The notes: a model not told the origin generated them from the sequence alone. DNA of 64,000 nucleotides from Bacteroidales bacterium (GCA_024401365.1 JAKSLE010000005.1:1-64000), one strand, 5' to 3'; positions 46,654 through 56,233 are shown, counted from the first letter of the stretch. Program-made: numbers and translations.

Positions 46654-47925
46654 ATGATAAAACTAATAATATTGTGCGCGTCGGCTCTCCTGACAATAGC
46701 GACAATGGCCCAGGTAGACTCTACTGAAGTAAAGAAGAAGAGGCTATCACTTGGCGGTTATGGGGAGGCAGTGATGAGTCGAAATTTCTACTCAGACCAC
46801 ATTTATAGATATAGCAAGCCCGAGTCACATGCAGATGATGACTCTCATGGAAGATTTGACCTACCTCATGTAGTATTCTTTGTTGGCTATGATTTTGGCA
46901 AAGGATGGAAGATGAATACTGAGATAGAGTTTGAGCACGGAGGATTAGAATCGGCAGTTGAGATGGAAGCCGAGGAATCGGGTGAGTACGAAGCAGAAGT
47001 AGAGCGAGGGGGAGAGGTTGCTCTAGAGCAGTTTTGGATTCAGAAAACATTCAGTGATGCTGCAAACATCAGAGCAGGTGAGATTATAATTCCCATTGGC
47101 TTGACGAATCAAGGACACTTACCCAATGAATTCTTCACTGTTTACAGGCCAGAAGGTGAGAATACAATACTTCCTTGCACATGGCACCAAGTAGGCATCA
47201 GTTTTTGGGGTAGAACAGACAACTGGAAATACGAAGCGATTTTTACATCAGGCCTTAATGCGGATCAGTTTGGCAATGAGTCGTTTGTTCATTATGGAGC
47301 AGCCAGTCCATATGAGTTTAAAGTAGCGAACAATTATGCGGGAGTGTTGAGAATAGACAACTACAGTATTTCTGGTTTGAGATTAGGCCTTAGCGGTTAT
47401 GCTGGTCCTACGTTCGAAAACTCACTAAGCAAGAATACGAAATACAAGGACTGCAAAGGAACGCTAGTTATTGGGGCATTCGACTTTCAGTATAAAAACG
47501 AGAAAATAGTTGCGAGAGGCTATGCCGACTATGCTCATCTGAGTGATGCTTACGAGATAGGTTTGTGGAACAGAGAGACTTTTGCGACAAAATACGACGA
47601 CAGTCCGAGTAAGCGTCAGTATATAGGATCAGATGCGGTTGCCTTAAGCCTGAGTATAGGCAGCTACCTTGTTCATCGCAAAAAATCAGAAAACGCACTA
47701 CTCATATTTGGGCATTATGAGTACTACAACTCATTCCTAAAAGGGAAACTTTCAGATACCTATCAATGGTGCGGCAAGCATAGAATAGCGTTAGGCTTAA
47801 ACTATATGCCTATGAAAGAGATAGTAATCAAGGCAGAATATTCAAAAAGATTCCTGAAGTCGCAATACAACAATGAGCCTAGCATTTCTATGAGCATTGC
47901 TTACAGCGGATTCTTCCAATATTAG
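46654..47925 (+). CDS. Outer-membrane porin-like beta-barrel protein
   Basis: 423 residues from MIKLIILCAS (46654), with signal peptide ending at MAQ (about 19). Short alternating strands, GYGEAVMSRNFYSD, FFVGYDFGKGWKMNTEIEFEH and a C-terminal aromatic (FFQY) indicate a 14-18-strand barrel, reminiscent of OprO/OprP-type or autotransported porins. An acidic insert (about 105-125) could face a pore. It heads a series with imelysin, di-haem oxidoreductase and CcsA genes, so it may serve as the entry channel of an iron system. A CGAACTTTGCG box lies near 46618. Confidence 0.75.
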   Translation: MIKLIILCASALLTIATMAQVDSTEVKKKRLSLGGYGEAVMSRNFYSDHIYRYSKPESHADDDSHGRFDLPHVVFFVGYDFGKGWKMNTEIEFEHGGLESAVEMEAEESGEYEAEVERGGEVALEQFWIQKTFSDAANIRAGEIIIPIGLTNQGHLPNEFFTVYRPEGENTILPCTWHQVGISFWGRTDNWKYEAIFTSGLNADQFGNESFVHYGAASPYEFKVANNYAGVLRIDNYSISGLRLGLSGYAGPTFENSLSKNTKYKDCKGTLVIGAFDFQYKNEKIVARGYADYAHLSDAYEIGLWNRETFATKYDDSPSKRQYIGSDAVALSLSIGSYLVHRKKSENALLIFGHYEYYNSFLKGKLSDTYQWCGKHRIALGLNYMPMKEIVIKAEYSKRFLKSQYNNEPSISMSIAYSGFFQY

Positions 47926-47948
47926 AATAATATTTACGAATTAATTAT

Positions 47949-49055
47949 ATGAAAATCTCTCTTACAAAAGCACTTTATGTAGCAATATCTGCTACATGTG
48001 CTATGAATCTGTCATCCTGTGATGATGACGACGAAAAAACAGCCGACAATGGGGCTGTAGTTGCCGACGCTGTGCTAAAGGCTGCAAATGTGCAGTTTGT
48101 AAACAGCACTGTAATACCCACTTACAAAGGTCTTGCCGACCATGCTCTATCATTGATGGATGCCATTAAGGCCATGAAAGATGATGCTGGGCTAGAAAAT
48201 GCCTGCAACGAATGGAAGCAAGCCAGACAGTACTGGGAGTGGACAGAAGCATTTCTCTTCGGTGCGGCTTCGAACTATGGTATTGACCCACATATTGACA
48301 CGTGGCCTTTCAATGCCGAGGCATATTCGAGCATGACAAGCTTTGAGGCGACTAACCCTGAATTTCTCGGGTTCCATGGAATAGAATACATTCTCTTCCG
48401 CGAAGGTAAAGCCAGGCCATTTGTTGATCTCTCTGAAAAAGATTTAGCGTTTGTGGAGAGCATTGCTGAAGATTTAGTGATATCTGCGATCCGTCTGGAA
48501 GGTGCCTGGGCAGGTGTAGAGAACATCACATCAGAAAAGCAAGAATTACTTGAAGAGGCAGAGATAGATATTCCTGACAACTTCGGAGAGGACATGATTA
48601 CTGCTGGTGCCAACAATCGTTGGAAGACAGTATTAGCTGGCAGTATACAGATACTGGAAGGTGCTCGTACTATTGTAGACGAAGTTGCTCATGGCAAGAT
48701 TGGCACGCCACACAATGGTGAGGACGTTGAATATATTGAGTCGCCACATGCATATAACTCGATTCAAGATTTTGAGGACAATATAGTAAGCGTACGCAAT
48801 GTATACTATGGTGGGCTCAATGCTACATCACCCCGAGGTGGTTCACTCTCGGATGCTATAGCAAAGGCGAAAGGCGGAGAAGCGATAAACGAGAATGTTG
48901 TATCCGCTATAGAGAGTGCTATAACAGCTATCAAGAATATGAAAAAGCCATTTGTACTCAACTATACAGACAAGAGTGCTCAGACAGCTATAAGTGAGTT
49001 GGAGAATCTTGATGATGCGCTATTGGCAGCAGAAGAATTTCTCCAGGACAAATAA
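47949..49055 (+). CDS. Imelysin family lipoprotein
   Basis: 368 residues. Lipoprotein signal with Cys24 (NLSSC), followed by an acidic stretch. The imelysin (M75-like) domain shows GIDPHIDTWPF and the GFHGIEYILF motif (near 138-147, the GxHxxE signature). Imelysins are periplasmic helical-bundle proteins tied to iron uptake; peptidase action is doubtful. Placed between a porin-like and a di-haem oxidoreductase gene, as in several Bacteroidota iron clusters. Confidence 0.9.
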   Translation: MKISLTKALYVAISATCAMNLSSCDDDDEKTADNGAVVADAVLKAANVQFVNSTVIPTYKGLADHALSLMDAIKAMKDDAGLENACNEWKQARQYWEWTEAFLFGAASNYGIDPHIDTWPFNAEAYSSMTSFEATNPEFLGFHGIEYILFREGKARPFVDLSEKDLAFVESIAEDLVISAIRLEGAWAGVENITSEKQELLEEAEIDIPDNFGEDMITAGANNRWKTVLAGSIQILEGARTIVDEVAHGKIGTPHNGEDVEYIESPHAYNSIQDFEDNIVSVRNVYYGGLNATSPRGGSLSDAIAKAKGGEAINENVVSAIESAITAIKNMKKPFVLNYTDKSAQTAISELENLDDALLAAEEFLQDK

Positions 49056-49066
49056 CCATATAGATT

Positions 49067-50698
49067 ATGAGACGAATACAATACCTATATTTTTCAGCAT
49101 TACTCTCATCTATACTATTTGCTTGTTCGGATGACGTGAGCGTGAGTCCTAACAATCCTGAACTTGACGATCCTGCTGATTATGCTGCAGAGTGGTATGC
49201 CGGAGGTGAACTTGGAACTGTTTTTAATTATACTTCGCACGCTTACGAGCAGGCCACTCCTGCGACTGAGCAAGCCGGCATGTACGATGCTTTCAAGAAA
49301 GGTGAATATTTCTTCAAGAAAGATTACAAGAATACATCTGCTGGTGCATTCAAGGGGTTAGGTCCGCTATATATCAGAAGAGGGTGTCTTTATTGCCACC
49401 CTTCATACGGCCATGGCAAACGTCAGGATAGGTATCGTGCTGATGATATGGGTAATGGTTATCTTCTCGTAATTACAGATGAGACTGATACTTATTTGAG
49501 TAGTCTCACAGGTATGCCTCAGACTATGGCGGTAAAACCTTTTAAGGCTCCTATCAATGAGGATGGCATCCATATTACATGGATGAGAGCAACAGATGAG
49601 TGGGGGAATAAGTTTGATGATGGTGAAGCGTACGACCTGATTTATCCAGAAGTTGTCATTGATGAAGATGCCTTCTATGTACCCCTTCAGGTTACAAGCG
49701 GAGGTGTAATAACTGACGTGCCATACAGCAATGTAAAAGTTCGACTAGAATCTACCATTGGAATATATGGAACAGGGCTTCTTGACGCCATTGACGACGA
49801 AGATATCTTGGCAGAGTACAAGCGTCAGGAATCTATAGGAGTGCAGCTAAACCCTGCGATGTATTCAAACGGTGAATTTACCAACTATTACGTCAATACA
49901 CTTCAGGGAGACGGCACGAAGTTTATGCGTAGATTTACATACGCTATAAGTCGTGGTTCGCTTCAAGACGGAGCTGGCTCTAATGCCATTTGGAACATTA
50001 CAAATGTGACTCGTTCTGACAGAATGTATCACTATATGACAAAGACCTATGCGCAAGTAGCATCGAAAGATCCTGAGGTACAAGCTGATTTCTACAAATA
50101 CTTTCCTGAGCAGAATATCACAGGCGACGTAGAGACGGATATATACAACTACCTTATAGGAAGCAAAGATGTACTGAAAGAGCCAGAAATGTCGGATGAG
50201 GATTATAAAGACTTCATGGTATGGCACCGAGGTTTGGCTGTTCCTGCTGCACGAGACTTGGACGACGCTGACGTTCAGAAAGGCAAGAAAATCTTCAATA
50301 AGATTGGTTGTGCGTACTGTCATAAGCCATCTTGGAATACGGGAGATGACCATATAAAAGATCCTAACAAGTTCTTCAAGGATGCTGACAATGAGTTGCC
50401 CCGATATCCGAATCAGACAATTTGGCCATATACAGATATGGTGCAACACAGGCTATTCATGCAAAACGATATCCGTACAGGCTGGTGCAGAACCACTCCT
50501 CTTTGGGGCAGAGGGTTGAGCAAGACTGTGACTGGAGCTGAAGAAAGGTTACACGACTGCAGAGCTCGCAATGTAATAGAGGCTATTATGTGGCATGGGT
50601 ATTCGCCACAAAGTGATGCTCGAAGATCGGTAGAGAAATTCCGTTCGCTCACAAAGAAAGAGCGTGAGTGTGTAGAAAAGTTTATAAACGCTATATAA
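49067..50698 (+). CDS. Di-haem oxidoreductase (DHOR/DUF1111) lipoprotein
   Basis: 543 residues. Lipoprotein signal with Cys20 (ILFAC). Two haem c motifs: CLYCH at 107-111 and CAYCH near 414-418. The wide spacing and the C-terminal LWGRGLSKTVTGAEERLHD and EAIMWHG segments match the di-haem thiol-oxidoreductase-like family. An outward-facing or periplasmic redox role, perhaps Fe(III)/Fe(II) handling with the imelysin, is inferred. Its haem needs a cytochrome c maturation system, matched by the CcsA gene downstream. Confidence 0.9.
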   Translation: MRRIQYLYFSALLSSILFACSDDVSVSPNNPELDDPADYAAEWYAGGELGTVFNYTSHAYEQATPATEQAGMYDAFKKGEYFFKKDYKNTSAGAFKGLGPLYIRRGCLYCHPSYGHGKRQDRYRADDMGNGYLLVITDETDTYLSSLTGMPQTMAVKPFKAPINEDGIHITWMRATDEWGNKFDDGEAYDLIYPEVVIDEDAFYVPLQVTSGGVITDVPYSNVKVRLESTIGIYGTGLLDAIDDEDILAEYKRQESIGVQLNPAMYSNGEFTNYYVNTLQGDGTKFMRRFTYAISRGSLQDGAGSNAIWNITNVTRSDRMYHYMTKTYAQVASKDPEVQADFYKYFPEQNITGDVETDIYNYLIGSKDVLKEPEMSDEDYKDFMVWHRGLAVPAARDLDDADVQKGKKIFNKIGCAYCHKPSWNTGDDHIKDPNKFFKDADNELPRYPNQTIWPYTDMVQHRLFMQNDIRTGWCRTTPLWGRGLSKTVTGAEERLHDCRARNVIEAIMWHGYSPQSDARRSVEKFRSLTKKERECVEKFINAI

Positions 50699-50736
50699 AC
50701 CCCTTTTCAATAAATCGTAAGTCATATTGTTTCACT

Positions 50737-50766
50737 AGGTTCTTCGTCGTTTGAGACGAAGAACCT
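50737..50766 (+). terminator. 12-bp perfect hairpin abutting a promoter
   Basis: AGGTTCTTCGTC (50737-50748), loop GTTTGA, GACGAAGAACCT (50755-50766). It lies after the di-haem gene and touches TATCTTTG. Confidence 0.7.
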
Positions 50767-50773
50767 ATCTTTG
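50766..50773 (+). promoter_or_regulatory. -7 box before CcsA gene
   Basis: TATCTTTG shares its first base with the hairpin. No TTG at the usual spacing, so the hairpin occupies the -33/spacer region. Confidence 0.5.
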
Positions 50774-50780
50774 CGAAAGT

Positions 50781-51980
50781 ATGAAAAAGAAAATTGGCAT
50801 ATTTACGTTAGTTGCTGTTGCAGCAATAATAGTTGTTCTCGTTGTGGCATCCGTAATAGAAAATCTTTACGGAACAGATTTTGCACACAAGTACATATAT
50901 GGCGCGGACTGGTTCTGTGCTGTTTGGGCTATCCTCGCCATATCGGGCATGGCTTACATATTCAGCAATAAATTGCAGCGAAGACCTGCATTGTTTGTAT
51001 TTCATATAGCATTCGCCTTTATACTGCTTGGGGCTGGAGTAACCCACTACTTTGGCAGAGAGGGATATCTTCATGTCAGAGAAGGTAACAGTACCAATAT
51101 TGTGACTGATGATATGGGAATATTAGTAGAAAGGCTACCTTTTGAGGTCACACTTGAGCGATTCTTGCTTGAGACACATGAAAGCAACAACAATGTCAAG
51201 GACTATGTGAGCCACTTAAGCATAGAAGGAGAGCAGGTAAAGGTATCGATGAATAATATATACAAGAGGGATGGGTATAGGTTTTTACAGACATCGTATG
51301 ACGAAGATTTGCAAGGGACCATCCTAGCTGTGGTACATGATCCGTGGGGAATAACTGTGACGTATATAGGATATTTGTTTTTATTGATAGGATCTATTAC
51401 CTGGTTAATATCCCCTAGCTCGACATTCAGGCTACTATTAAAAGGGAAGATAAAGAGTATTAGCAAGAAGGGGAAAATAGTTATAGGAGTATTGGCGACA
51501 AGCTTTGTAATTTACTGGATAGTAAAGTATATAATAGGATGGCGAGAAGGCACTTTGCCACCTGTATTGATGTCTCCACTGCTCTTTGTGCATATAGTGA
51601 TCATTATGGCAGCCTACGCTTTGCTCGCAGTTATTTTAATTTGTGGAGCGATAGGACTGATAAGAAAAGAGAAAGGGCCAGAGATGATGACGGCATGCAG
51701 AATATTGCTATATCCAGCCATAGTACTCTTGACACTAGGCATTTTTGTAGGAGCCACATGGGCAAATATCTCTTGGGGCAACTATTGGAGTTGGGACCCT
51801 AAAGAAGTTTGGGCGCTTGTAACACTTCTTGTATACTGTTTCCCTGTACACTATAGATTTTTCAAATGGCTTCAGACGCCTAAGGGATTCAATATATATT
51901 GTGTTCTTGCTTTTCTGACAGTGCTGATAACATATTTCGGGGTCAACTACCTACTTGGAGGCATGCACAGCTACGCCTGA
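50781..51980 (+). CDS. ccsA: Cytochrome c biogenesis CcsA with ResB-like N-terminus
   Basis: 399 residues from MKKKIGIF (50781). About eight transmembrane helices. The haem-handling motif WGNYWSWDPKEVWAL near 340 defines CcsA, with His in MSPLLFVHIVI and GGMHSYA. The N-terminal half (two helices, then a beta-rich periplasmic domain with HFGREGYLHVREG-like sequence) is a short ResB-type unit. System II haem export and attachment to c-type cytochromes is expected; it is much shorter than full ResB-CcsA fusions. It probably serves the upstream di-haem protein. Converges with the DMT gene, overlapping by 10 bp. Confidence 0.88.
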   Translation: MKKKIGIFTLVAVAAIIVVLVVASVIENLYGTDFAHKYIYGADWFCAVWAILAISGMAYIFSNKLQRRPALFVFHIAFAFILLGAGVTHYFGREGYLHVREGNSTNIVTDDMGILVERLPFEVTLERFLLETHESNNNVKDYVSHLSIEGEQVKVSMNNIYKRDGYRFLQTSYDEDLQGTILAVVHDPWGITVTYIGYLFLLIGSITWLISPSSTFRLLLKGKIKSISKKGKIVIGVLATSFVIYWIVKYIIGWREGTLPPVLMSPLLFVHIVIIMAAYALLAVILICGAIGLIRKEKGPEMMTACRILLYPAIVLLTLGIFVGATWANISWGNYWSWDPKEVWALVTLLVYCFPVHYRFFKWLQTPKGFNIYCVLAFLTVLITYFGVNYLLGGMHSYA

Positions 51981-52879
51981 GTTGTCGTTTTCCCCTTATC
52001 TGCCAAGATAATACCGATAAAAATCAGCACGGCTCCAATTGTAGCCCAGAGGGTAAACTCGGAGGTATTATACAACGTAGCTGTGACTAGCGATATAAGT
52101 GGCATGAGGTAGAGAAAAACATTGGTCTGCGAGAGCCCTATGCTATTAAACGACCAGTTCCACAACCACATACATACGGCAGAAGCTATCAGGCCCAGAT
52201 AAAGGATACTCAACAGACATGAGGTATCGCCAGTAATAGAGCATATATCTTGTATGCTGAAATTGGGTATTGCGAATAGGGAAATTGTAATTATTGCGTA
52301 AAAAAATAATCTGCGCGACACGAAGAACGGCGAATAGTCACTTGGGATTCTCTCAAGGACCAAAGAGTAGACCGACCATAGTAATACAGATATTATACAC
52401 AGGACATCACCTAATATATTGACAGACAATGATGAAAAATCTGAAGTCTGTAACAATGGGGAGAGAATTACAAAGCCTACCCCTACGAAAGCGATGAGAG
52501 AACCTATAATATAATGTCTGCTTGGCGACTGCTTATAAAAAAGATACTGTAGGGCCGTGCCTGCGATAGGTACGGTGGATGTGAGTAGGCCTACATTGAT
52601 AGCTGTAGTATACTGAAGAGCGTGATATTCGAAAAGAAAATAGAGTGATCCCCCGGAGAGTCCGACTAACAGGAATTTCAATTCATCCCTGTTCCAGCGA
52701 ATAGGAACATATTTAGGACATATACACCAGAGGACAATATATGCGAGTACAAACCTTATAAACATAATAACGCATGGCTCTATACCATGCGTTATTATAT
52801 GCTTTGATGCGATAAACGTTGAACCCCAAACTATTGCAGTAAATAGGGCAGGGATATATTTCATTCCCTTGGTCAGCAT
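51971..52879 (-). CDS. EamA/DMT family transporter
   Basis: 302 residues, ten predicted helices in two EamA repeats (about 8-140 and 155-295). Start region GSTFIASKHII and the YHALQYTTAINVGLLTSTVPI segment are typical of RhaT/YdcZ-like exporters. Substrate unknown. A perfect 14-bp inverted repeat lies inside codons 28-39. The 3' end overlaps ccsA by 10 bp; frr is 2 bp upstream, so the gene is probably transcribed with frr. Confidence 0.85.
   Translation of the reverse strand: MLTKGMKYIPALFTAIVWGSTFIASKHIITHGIEPCVIMFIRFVLAYIVLWCICPKYVPIRWNRDELKFLLVGLSGGSLYFLFEYHALQYTTAINVGLLTSTVPIAGTALQYLFYKQSPSRHYIIGSLIAFVGVGFVILSPLLQTSDFSSLSVNILGDVLCIISVLLWSVYSLVLERIPSDYSPFFVSRRLFFYAIITISLFAIPNFSIQDICSITGDTSCLLSILYLGLIASAVCMWLWNWSFNSIGLSQTNVFLYLMPLISLVTATLYNTSEFTLWATIGAVLIFIGIILADKGKTTTQA
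52764..52798. repeat. Perfect 14-bp inverted repeat inside a coding sequence
   Basis: ATAATAACGCATGG (52764-52777), 7-base loop, CCATGCGTTATTAT (52785-52798), within the 5' part of the DMT transporter gene. Confidence 0.8.
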
Positions 52880-52881
52880 CT

Positions 52882-53445
52882 TTATACTGTCATTATATCT
52901 TTCTCCTTGGCAACGAAGAGGTCATCTACTTTCTTCATGAATGAGTCATGAATCTTCTGTACCTCGCCCTCTGCGTCCTTAGCCAAATCTTCTGAGAGGC
53001 CATCCTTCTTGAGTTTCTTGAACTCCTCGTTGGAATCACGGCGAACGTTACGGATAACGATACGTGTATCTTCGCATGTACCCTTAGCCTGCTTAACGAG
53101 ATCGCGACGGCGGTCCTCTGTCAATGGTGGTACCATTATTCGGATCATCTCACCATTGTTGTCAGGATTCATACCGAGGTTAGCTGCCATAATTGCCTTT
53201 TCGATAGCTGGGATCATAGACTTCTCCCATGGACGGATAGCTATAGTACGTGGGTCTGGAACCGAAACGTTGGCTACCTGCGAAAGTGGTGTAGCTGTAC
53301 CGAAATACTCAACACGGATATCCTCGAGCATTTTTGGATTGGCTTTGCCAGCACGAATCTTACCCAATTCGTAATCTAGGTGGTCGATAGCCTTCTGCAT
53401 CTGCTCTTTGGCATCGTCCATTATGAGTTCTATCTCTTCTTGCAT
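52882..53445 (-). CDS. frr: Ribosome recycling factor
   Basis: 187 residues, full length. Splits post-termination ribosomes with EF-G. Conserved IRAGKANPKML, VEYFGTATPLSQVANVSVPDPRTI, IRPWEKS, and EERR-like DRRRDLVKQAK segments. Promoter-like site upstream at 53473-53501. Confidence 0.97.
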   Translation of the reverse strand: MQEEIELIMDDAKEQMQKAIDHLDYELGKIRAGKANPKMLEDIRVEYFGTATPLSQVANVSVPDPRTIAIRPWEKSMIPAIEKAIMAANLGMNPDNNGEMIRIMVPPLTEDRRRDLVKQAKGTCEDTRIVIRNVRRDSNEEFKKLKKDGLSEDLAKDAEGEVQKIHDSFMKKVDDLFVAKEKDIMTV

Positions 53446-53472
53446 AGCTTATTTGTTTCTATTTTAGTGCCA

Positions 53473-53501
53473 CAAAGGTAATATATTTTCTTATTACACA
53501 A
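53473..53501 (-). promoter_or_regulatory. Promoter of frr
   Basis: Minus strand TTG (53499-53501), 18-bp spacer, TACCTTTG (53473-53480). It overlaps the end of the neighbouring DMT gene. Confidence 0.55.
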
Positions 53502-54435
53502 AAAACAACGCAACTCCAGCAACGCTAATTAATGCTCCCATGACCTCGATGAACGTAACTTTTTGCTTGAAGAACAGCACGTGCGGGATGAGAATCATGA
53601 TTGGAGATACCGACATGATGGTTTGCGTTACTCCTACATCAGCGTATCTGGTTGCCTCAAGCGAAAGGGATACACCTATGAATGGGCCACACAACGTAGC
53701 CAATGTCAGCAGAAACAGCTCTTTTCGATGGCAGACTGTAGGAATGAATGTCTTGTGTTTGCCTTTTAATAATAGTATTATAGCGAAACCCAAAACTCCA
53801 AAGACAGCCCTGATAAACGTGGCTGACATAGATAGCATCTGCGTAGCATCCGTATCTTCTGCTGGTATCAACTGCTCATATTCTAGTATACCTTGCTTGC
53901 TCAACACCAATCCTATACCTTGTCCCATTCCCGCACCGATACCACATAACACTCCTGCCAAGGGCAACTTAAGTTGCGTGTGCTTCTGCCCGTCTTCACC
54001 AACCTGACGATTGAAAACCGATATGCAGATACCTGAAATTGTGAGCGCCATACCAAGATAGCCCATAGCAGTCAGACTTTCTCCTAGCAGTATCCATCCA
54101 AATAAGGCTGCTGATAACGGAGCCAACGTCATGAATAGCTGACCGAAACGTGAGCCTACCAACTTATAGCAGGTAAACAGACACATATCTCCGAAGATGT
54201 AGCCCGAGAGACTGGAGAGACAGAGCCACATACATGTAGTGGTATTTGTATACTGTGGAATCGGACATCCAGTAAATACAAATAAGCAGATAATTAATAG
54301 GAATAACGATAATGCCATCTTAACAATATTGGCATTAAGCGCCCCTACCCTCTTTACCGCATGTTCCGCGACAATGGCGGATAATGTCCAGAATATCGAT
54401 GTAGTCAGCGCTAATATCTCTCCTAAATGTGTCAT
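53494..54435 (-). CDS. EamA/DMT family transporter (second)
   Basis: 313 residues, ten helices. Two EamA units, with GDMCLFTCYKLVGSRFGQLF, LAPLSAALFGWILLGE, and SVSPIMILIPHVLFFKQKVT as typical repeat ends. A hydrophilic loop of about 45 residues lies between the units. Substrate unknown. It differs clearly from the first DMT protein of the window, so the two are not a recent duplication. radC lies 16 bp upstream. Confidence 0.85.
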   Translation of the reverse strand: MTHLGEILALTTSIFWTLSAIVAEHAVKRVGALNANIVKMALSLFLLIICLFVFTGCPIPQYTNTTTCMWLCLSSLSGYIFGDMCLFTCYKLVGSRFGQLFMTLAPLSAALFGWILLGESLTAMGYLGMALTISGICISVFNRQVGEDGQKHTQLKLPLAGVLCGIGAGMGQGIGLVLSKQGILEYEQLIPAEDTDATQMLSMSATFIRAVFGVLGFAIILLLKGKHKTFIPTVCHRKELFLLTLATLCGPFIGVSLSLEATRYADVGVTQTIMSVSPIMILIPHVLFFKQKVTFIEVMGALISVAGVALFFV

Positions 54436-54451
54436 TTATTGTTTCGTTTGA

Positions 54452-55156
54452 CTACAACAACCCCTCTTCGTTGAACGAAAAGTATGTGTTGTTGCCTATT
54501 ATTACATGATCATCAAATCTTATCATCATTGTCTTTGCTGCGTCATGAATACGCGTCGTCAACTCTTTATCTGGTCTGCTTGGCGTACTGTTCCCCGAAG
54601 GATGATTGTGCACAGCTATAAATCGCGATGCTCCCCCAAGTATCAATTTCTTGAATAATGTACGTATATCCACTACCGTCGCATCTATACCTCCCACACT
54701 TATCTCTTCAATACGCATGAGCTTGCACGATGTGTCAAGCAACATTACCCTGAAGTGCTCTTCTTGCAGGTCTACCATCACTGGCTGCATCAGACGGTAT
54801 ACATCATTGGCCGAACGAATATAGCTTGTCACATTCTCAGCATCCGACTTAGCTTTTCTGCGACCAAACTCTAACGTAGCTATAATATGCGCTGCCTTGG
54901 CCTTGCCTAAACCTTTGATGGACATTATCTCGTCCATCTCTACACGCCCAAGCAACGACAAATTGTTGTCATGGCTACTCAATAAGTCAGTCGCAAGGTC
55001 TAACGCCGAACGCCCAGGAACACCAGTCCCTATCATTATGGCAAGAAGTTCTTTATTGGATAATGCCCCAGGACCTTGAGATATCAATTTCTCTCGTGGT
55101 CTCTCTTCTTCAGGCAAATCGTGAATCGTGAAATAACTAGGGTTATCGTTACTCAT
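54452..55156 (-). CDS. radC: RadC family JAB-domain protein
   Basis: 234 residues. N-terminal helix-hairpin-helix (MSIKGLGKAKA) and a C-terminal JAB/MPN domain with the zinc motif HNHPSG...D (HNHPSGNSTPSRPD near 182-195) and a preceding Glu. Despite the name, a repair role is not well established. It lies in a minus-strand series with the DMT transporter. Confidence 0.93.
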   Translation of the reverse strand: MSNDNPSYFTIHDLPEEERPREKLISQGPGALSNKELLAIMIGTGVPGRSALDLATDLLSSHDNNLSLLGRVEMDEIMSIKGLGKAKAAHIIATLEFGRRKAKSDAENVTSYIRSANDVYRLMQPVMVDLQEEHFRVMLLDTSCKLMRIEEISVGGIDATVVDIRTLFKKLILGGASRFIAVHNHPSGNSTPSRPDKELTTRIHDAAKTMMIRFDDHVIIGNNTYFSFNEEGLL

Positions 55157-55195
55157 GTCGTTTTGATTGTATGTTGGTTAATTAAGTGGCACCTT

Positions 55196-56107
55196 CTAAT
55201 CTTTCAATACCCAGGCTTTTTCCATGCCTTGTATCTTCCGTATTATCCGATTCTGTTCTCTCGCCTCTTCTTGCGTCGCAAACGATGCTACACTTAGTCG
55301 CACATATTTGCTGTCCGTAGCAGTTATCAGCTCAATGTCGCTGACTCCTTGCTTCTCCAGTTCTGCCATGCGTCGCAATGCCTTGGCTCTCGTAGGGTAA
55401 CTTCCTACTATAATGTGGTAGTGCAACTGCTCTACGTTTTGTCCTTCACTGATCTCGTCAGATACAGAATAAAACATATTGCCGTCTTCTACATTCTCTT
55501 TATCTGCTACTACCGAAGTCTCAAACACCGACGCCAAAGATGCGTATGTGTCAACATTGCGCTCCTGAAGTGGCATGTCATTCAACTTAGGGCCGAAACA
55601 GAACAACAACGCAACAGCAGCAGCCCACCCAGCAATTCTCTTATAGCGCGAATAGTCGCCTATGCGAACCATGCCTACCGACCTCTCTGGAAGTACAGCA
55701 GCACTGATGGTCTGCAAACCATAGCTCTCCGCCAGATAATTGCACTTACTGTCTGCCGAGAATGTAACGACTCCATTTTTCAATAGGGTCAACTTGCCTA
55801 ACGTAGGTAAAGAAACAATTTCCCCAGAACGGAGCTGCTCCATAACATTGTCCACAAAAGCCTCTATATTCTTACTAGCCTCTGAAAATGTAATACCTTC
55901 CGACTGCGCAACAGCGTTGATGAGCACACCGTCATTGTGAGACAACTGCGCATTGAAGACTATCTCCTTCCTCGGAGGAAGAAGCAACCCTCTGTTTACA
56001 TCAATACTCGCACCTACTTCATTCGTGAGAAATGCACCCAAATGTGGCACAATCACACACTCGTGATTGTAAAGTAATGATGATATATGTCGAGCTATCG
56101 TCTTCAT
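55196..56107 (-). CDS. HU-like (CCDC81-type) and SPOR domain protein
   Basis: 303 residues. The N-terminal 120 residues form the two prokaryotic CCDC81/HU-like domains (SSLLYNHECVIVPHLGAFLT, PPRKEIVFNAQLSHNDG). A single transmembrane helix follows (about 157-173) and a C-terminal SPOR domain (about 225-303; YHIIVGSYPTRAKALRRMAE) that binds denuded peptidoglycan at division sites. The protein could link nucleoid or cytoplasmic factors to the septum. A TATTTTTG box lies just upstream (56128-56135). Confidence 0.88.
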   Translation of the reverse strand: MKTIARHISSLLYNHECVIVPHLGAFLTNEVGASIDVNRGLLLPPRKEIVFNAQLSHNDGVLINAVAQSEGITFSEASKNIEAFVDNVMEQLRSGEIVSLPTLGKLTLLKNGVVTFSADSKCNYLAESYGLQTISAAVLPERSVGMVRIGDYSRYKRIAGWAAAVALLFCFGPKLNDMPLQERNVDTYASLASVFETSVVADKENVEDGNMFYSVSDEISEGQNVEQLHYHIIVGSYPTRAKALRRMAELEKQGVSDIELITATDSKYVRLSVASFATQEEAREQNRIIRKIQGMEKAWVLKD

Positions 56108-56233
56108 TTTTGTTCTTTTCAGTGAGACAAAAATAGTATTCTTTTGGCAGAGTTCAGCAATAAATTTTCAACATTGGTTGTTAATAACTTGTCTCGTGCC
56201 TCGCTTTGAATTGAGATACAATACCTTATGTTG

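Noticed and set aside
51631-51650. Further copy of TTGCTCGCAGTT repeat inside ccsA
   Set aside because: It encodes part of a conserved membrane helix and lacks the T-run; likely coincidence.
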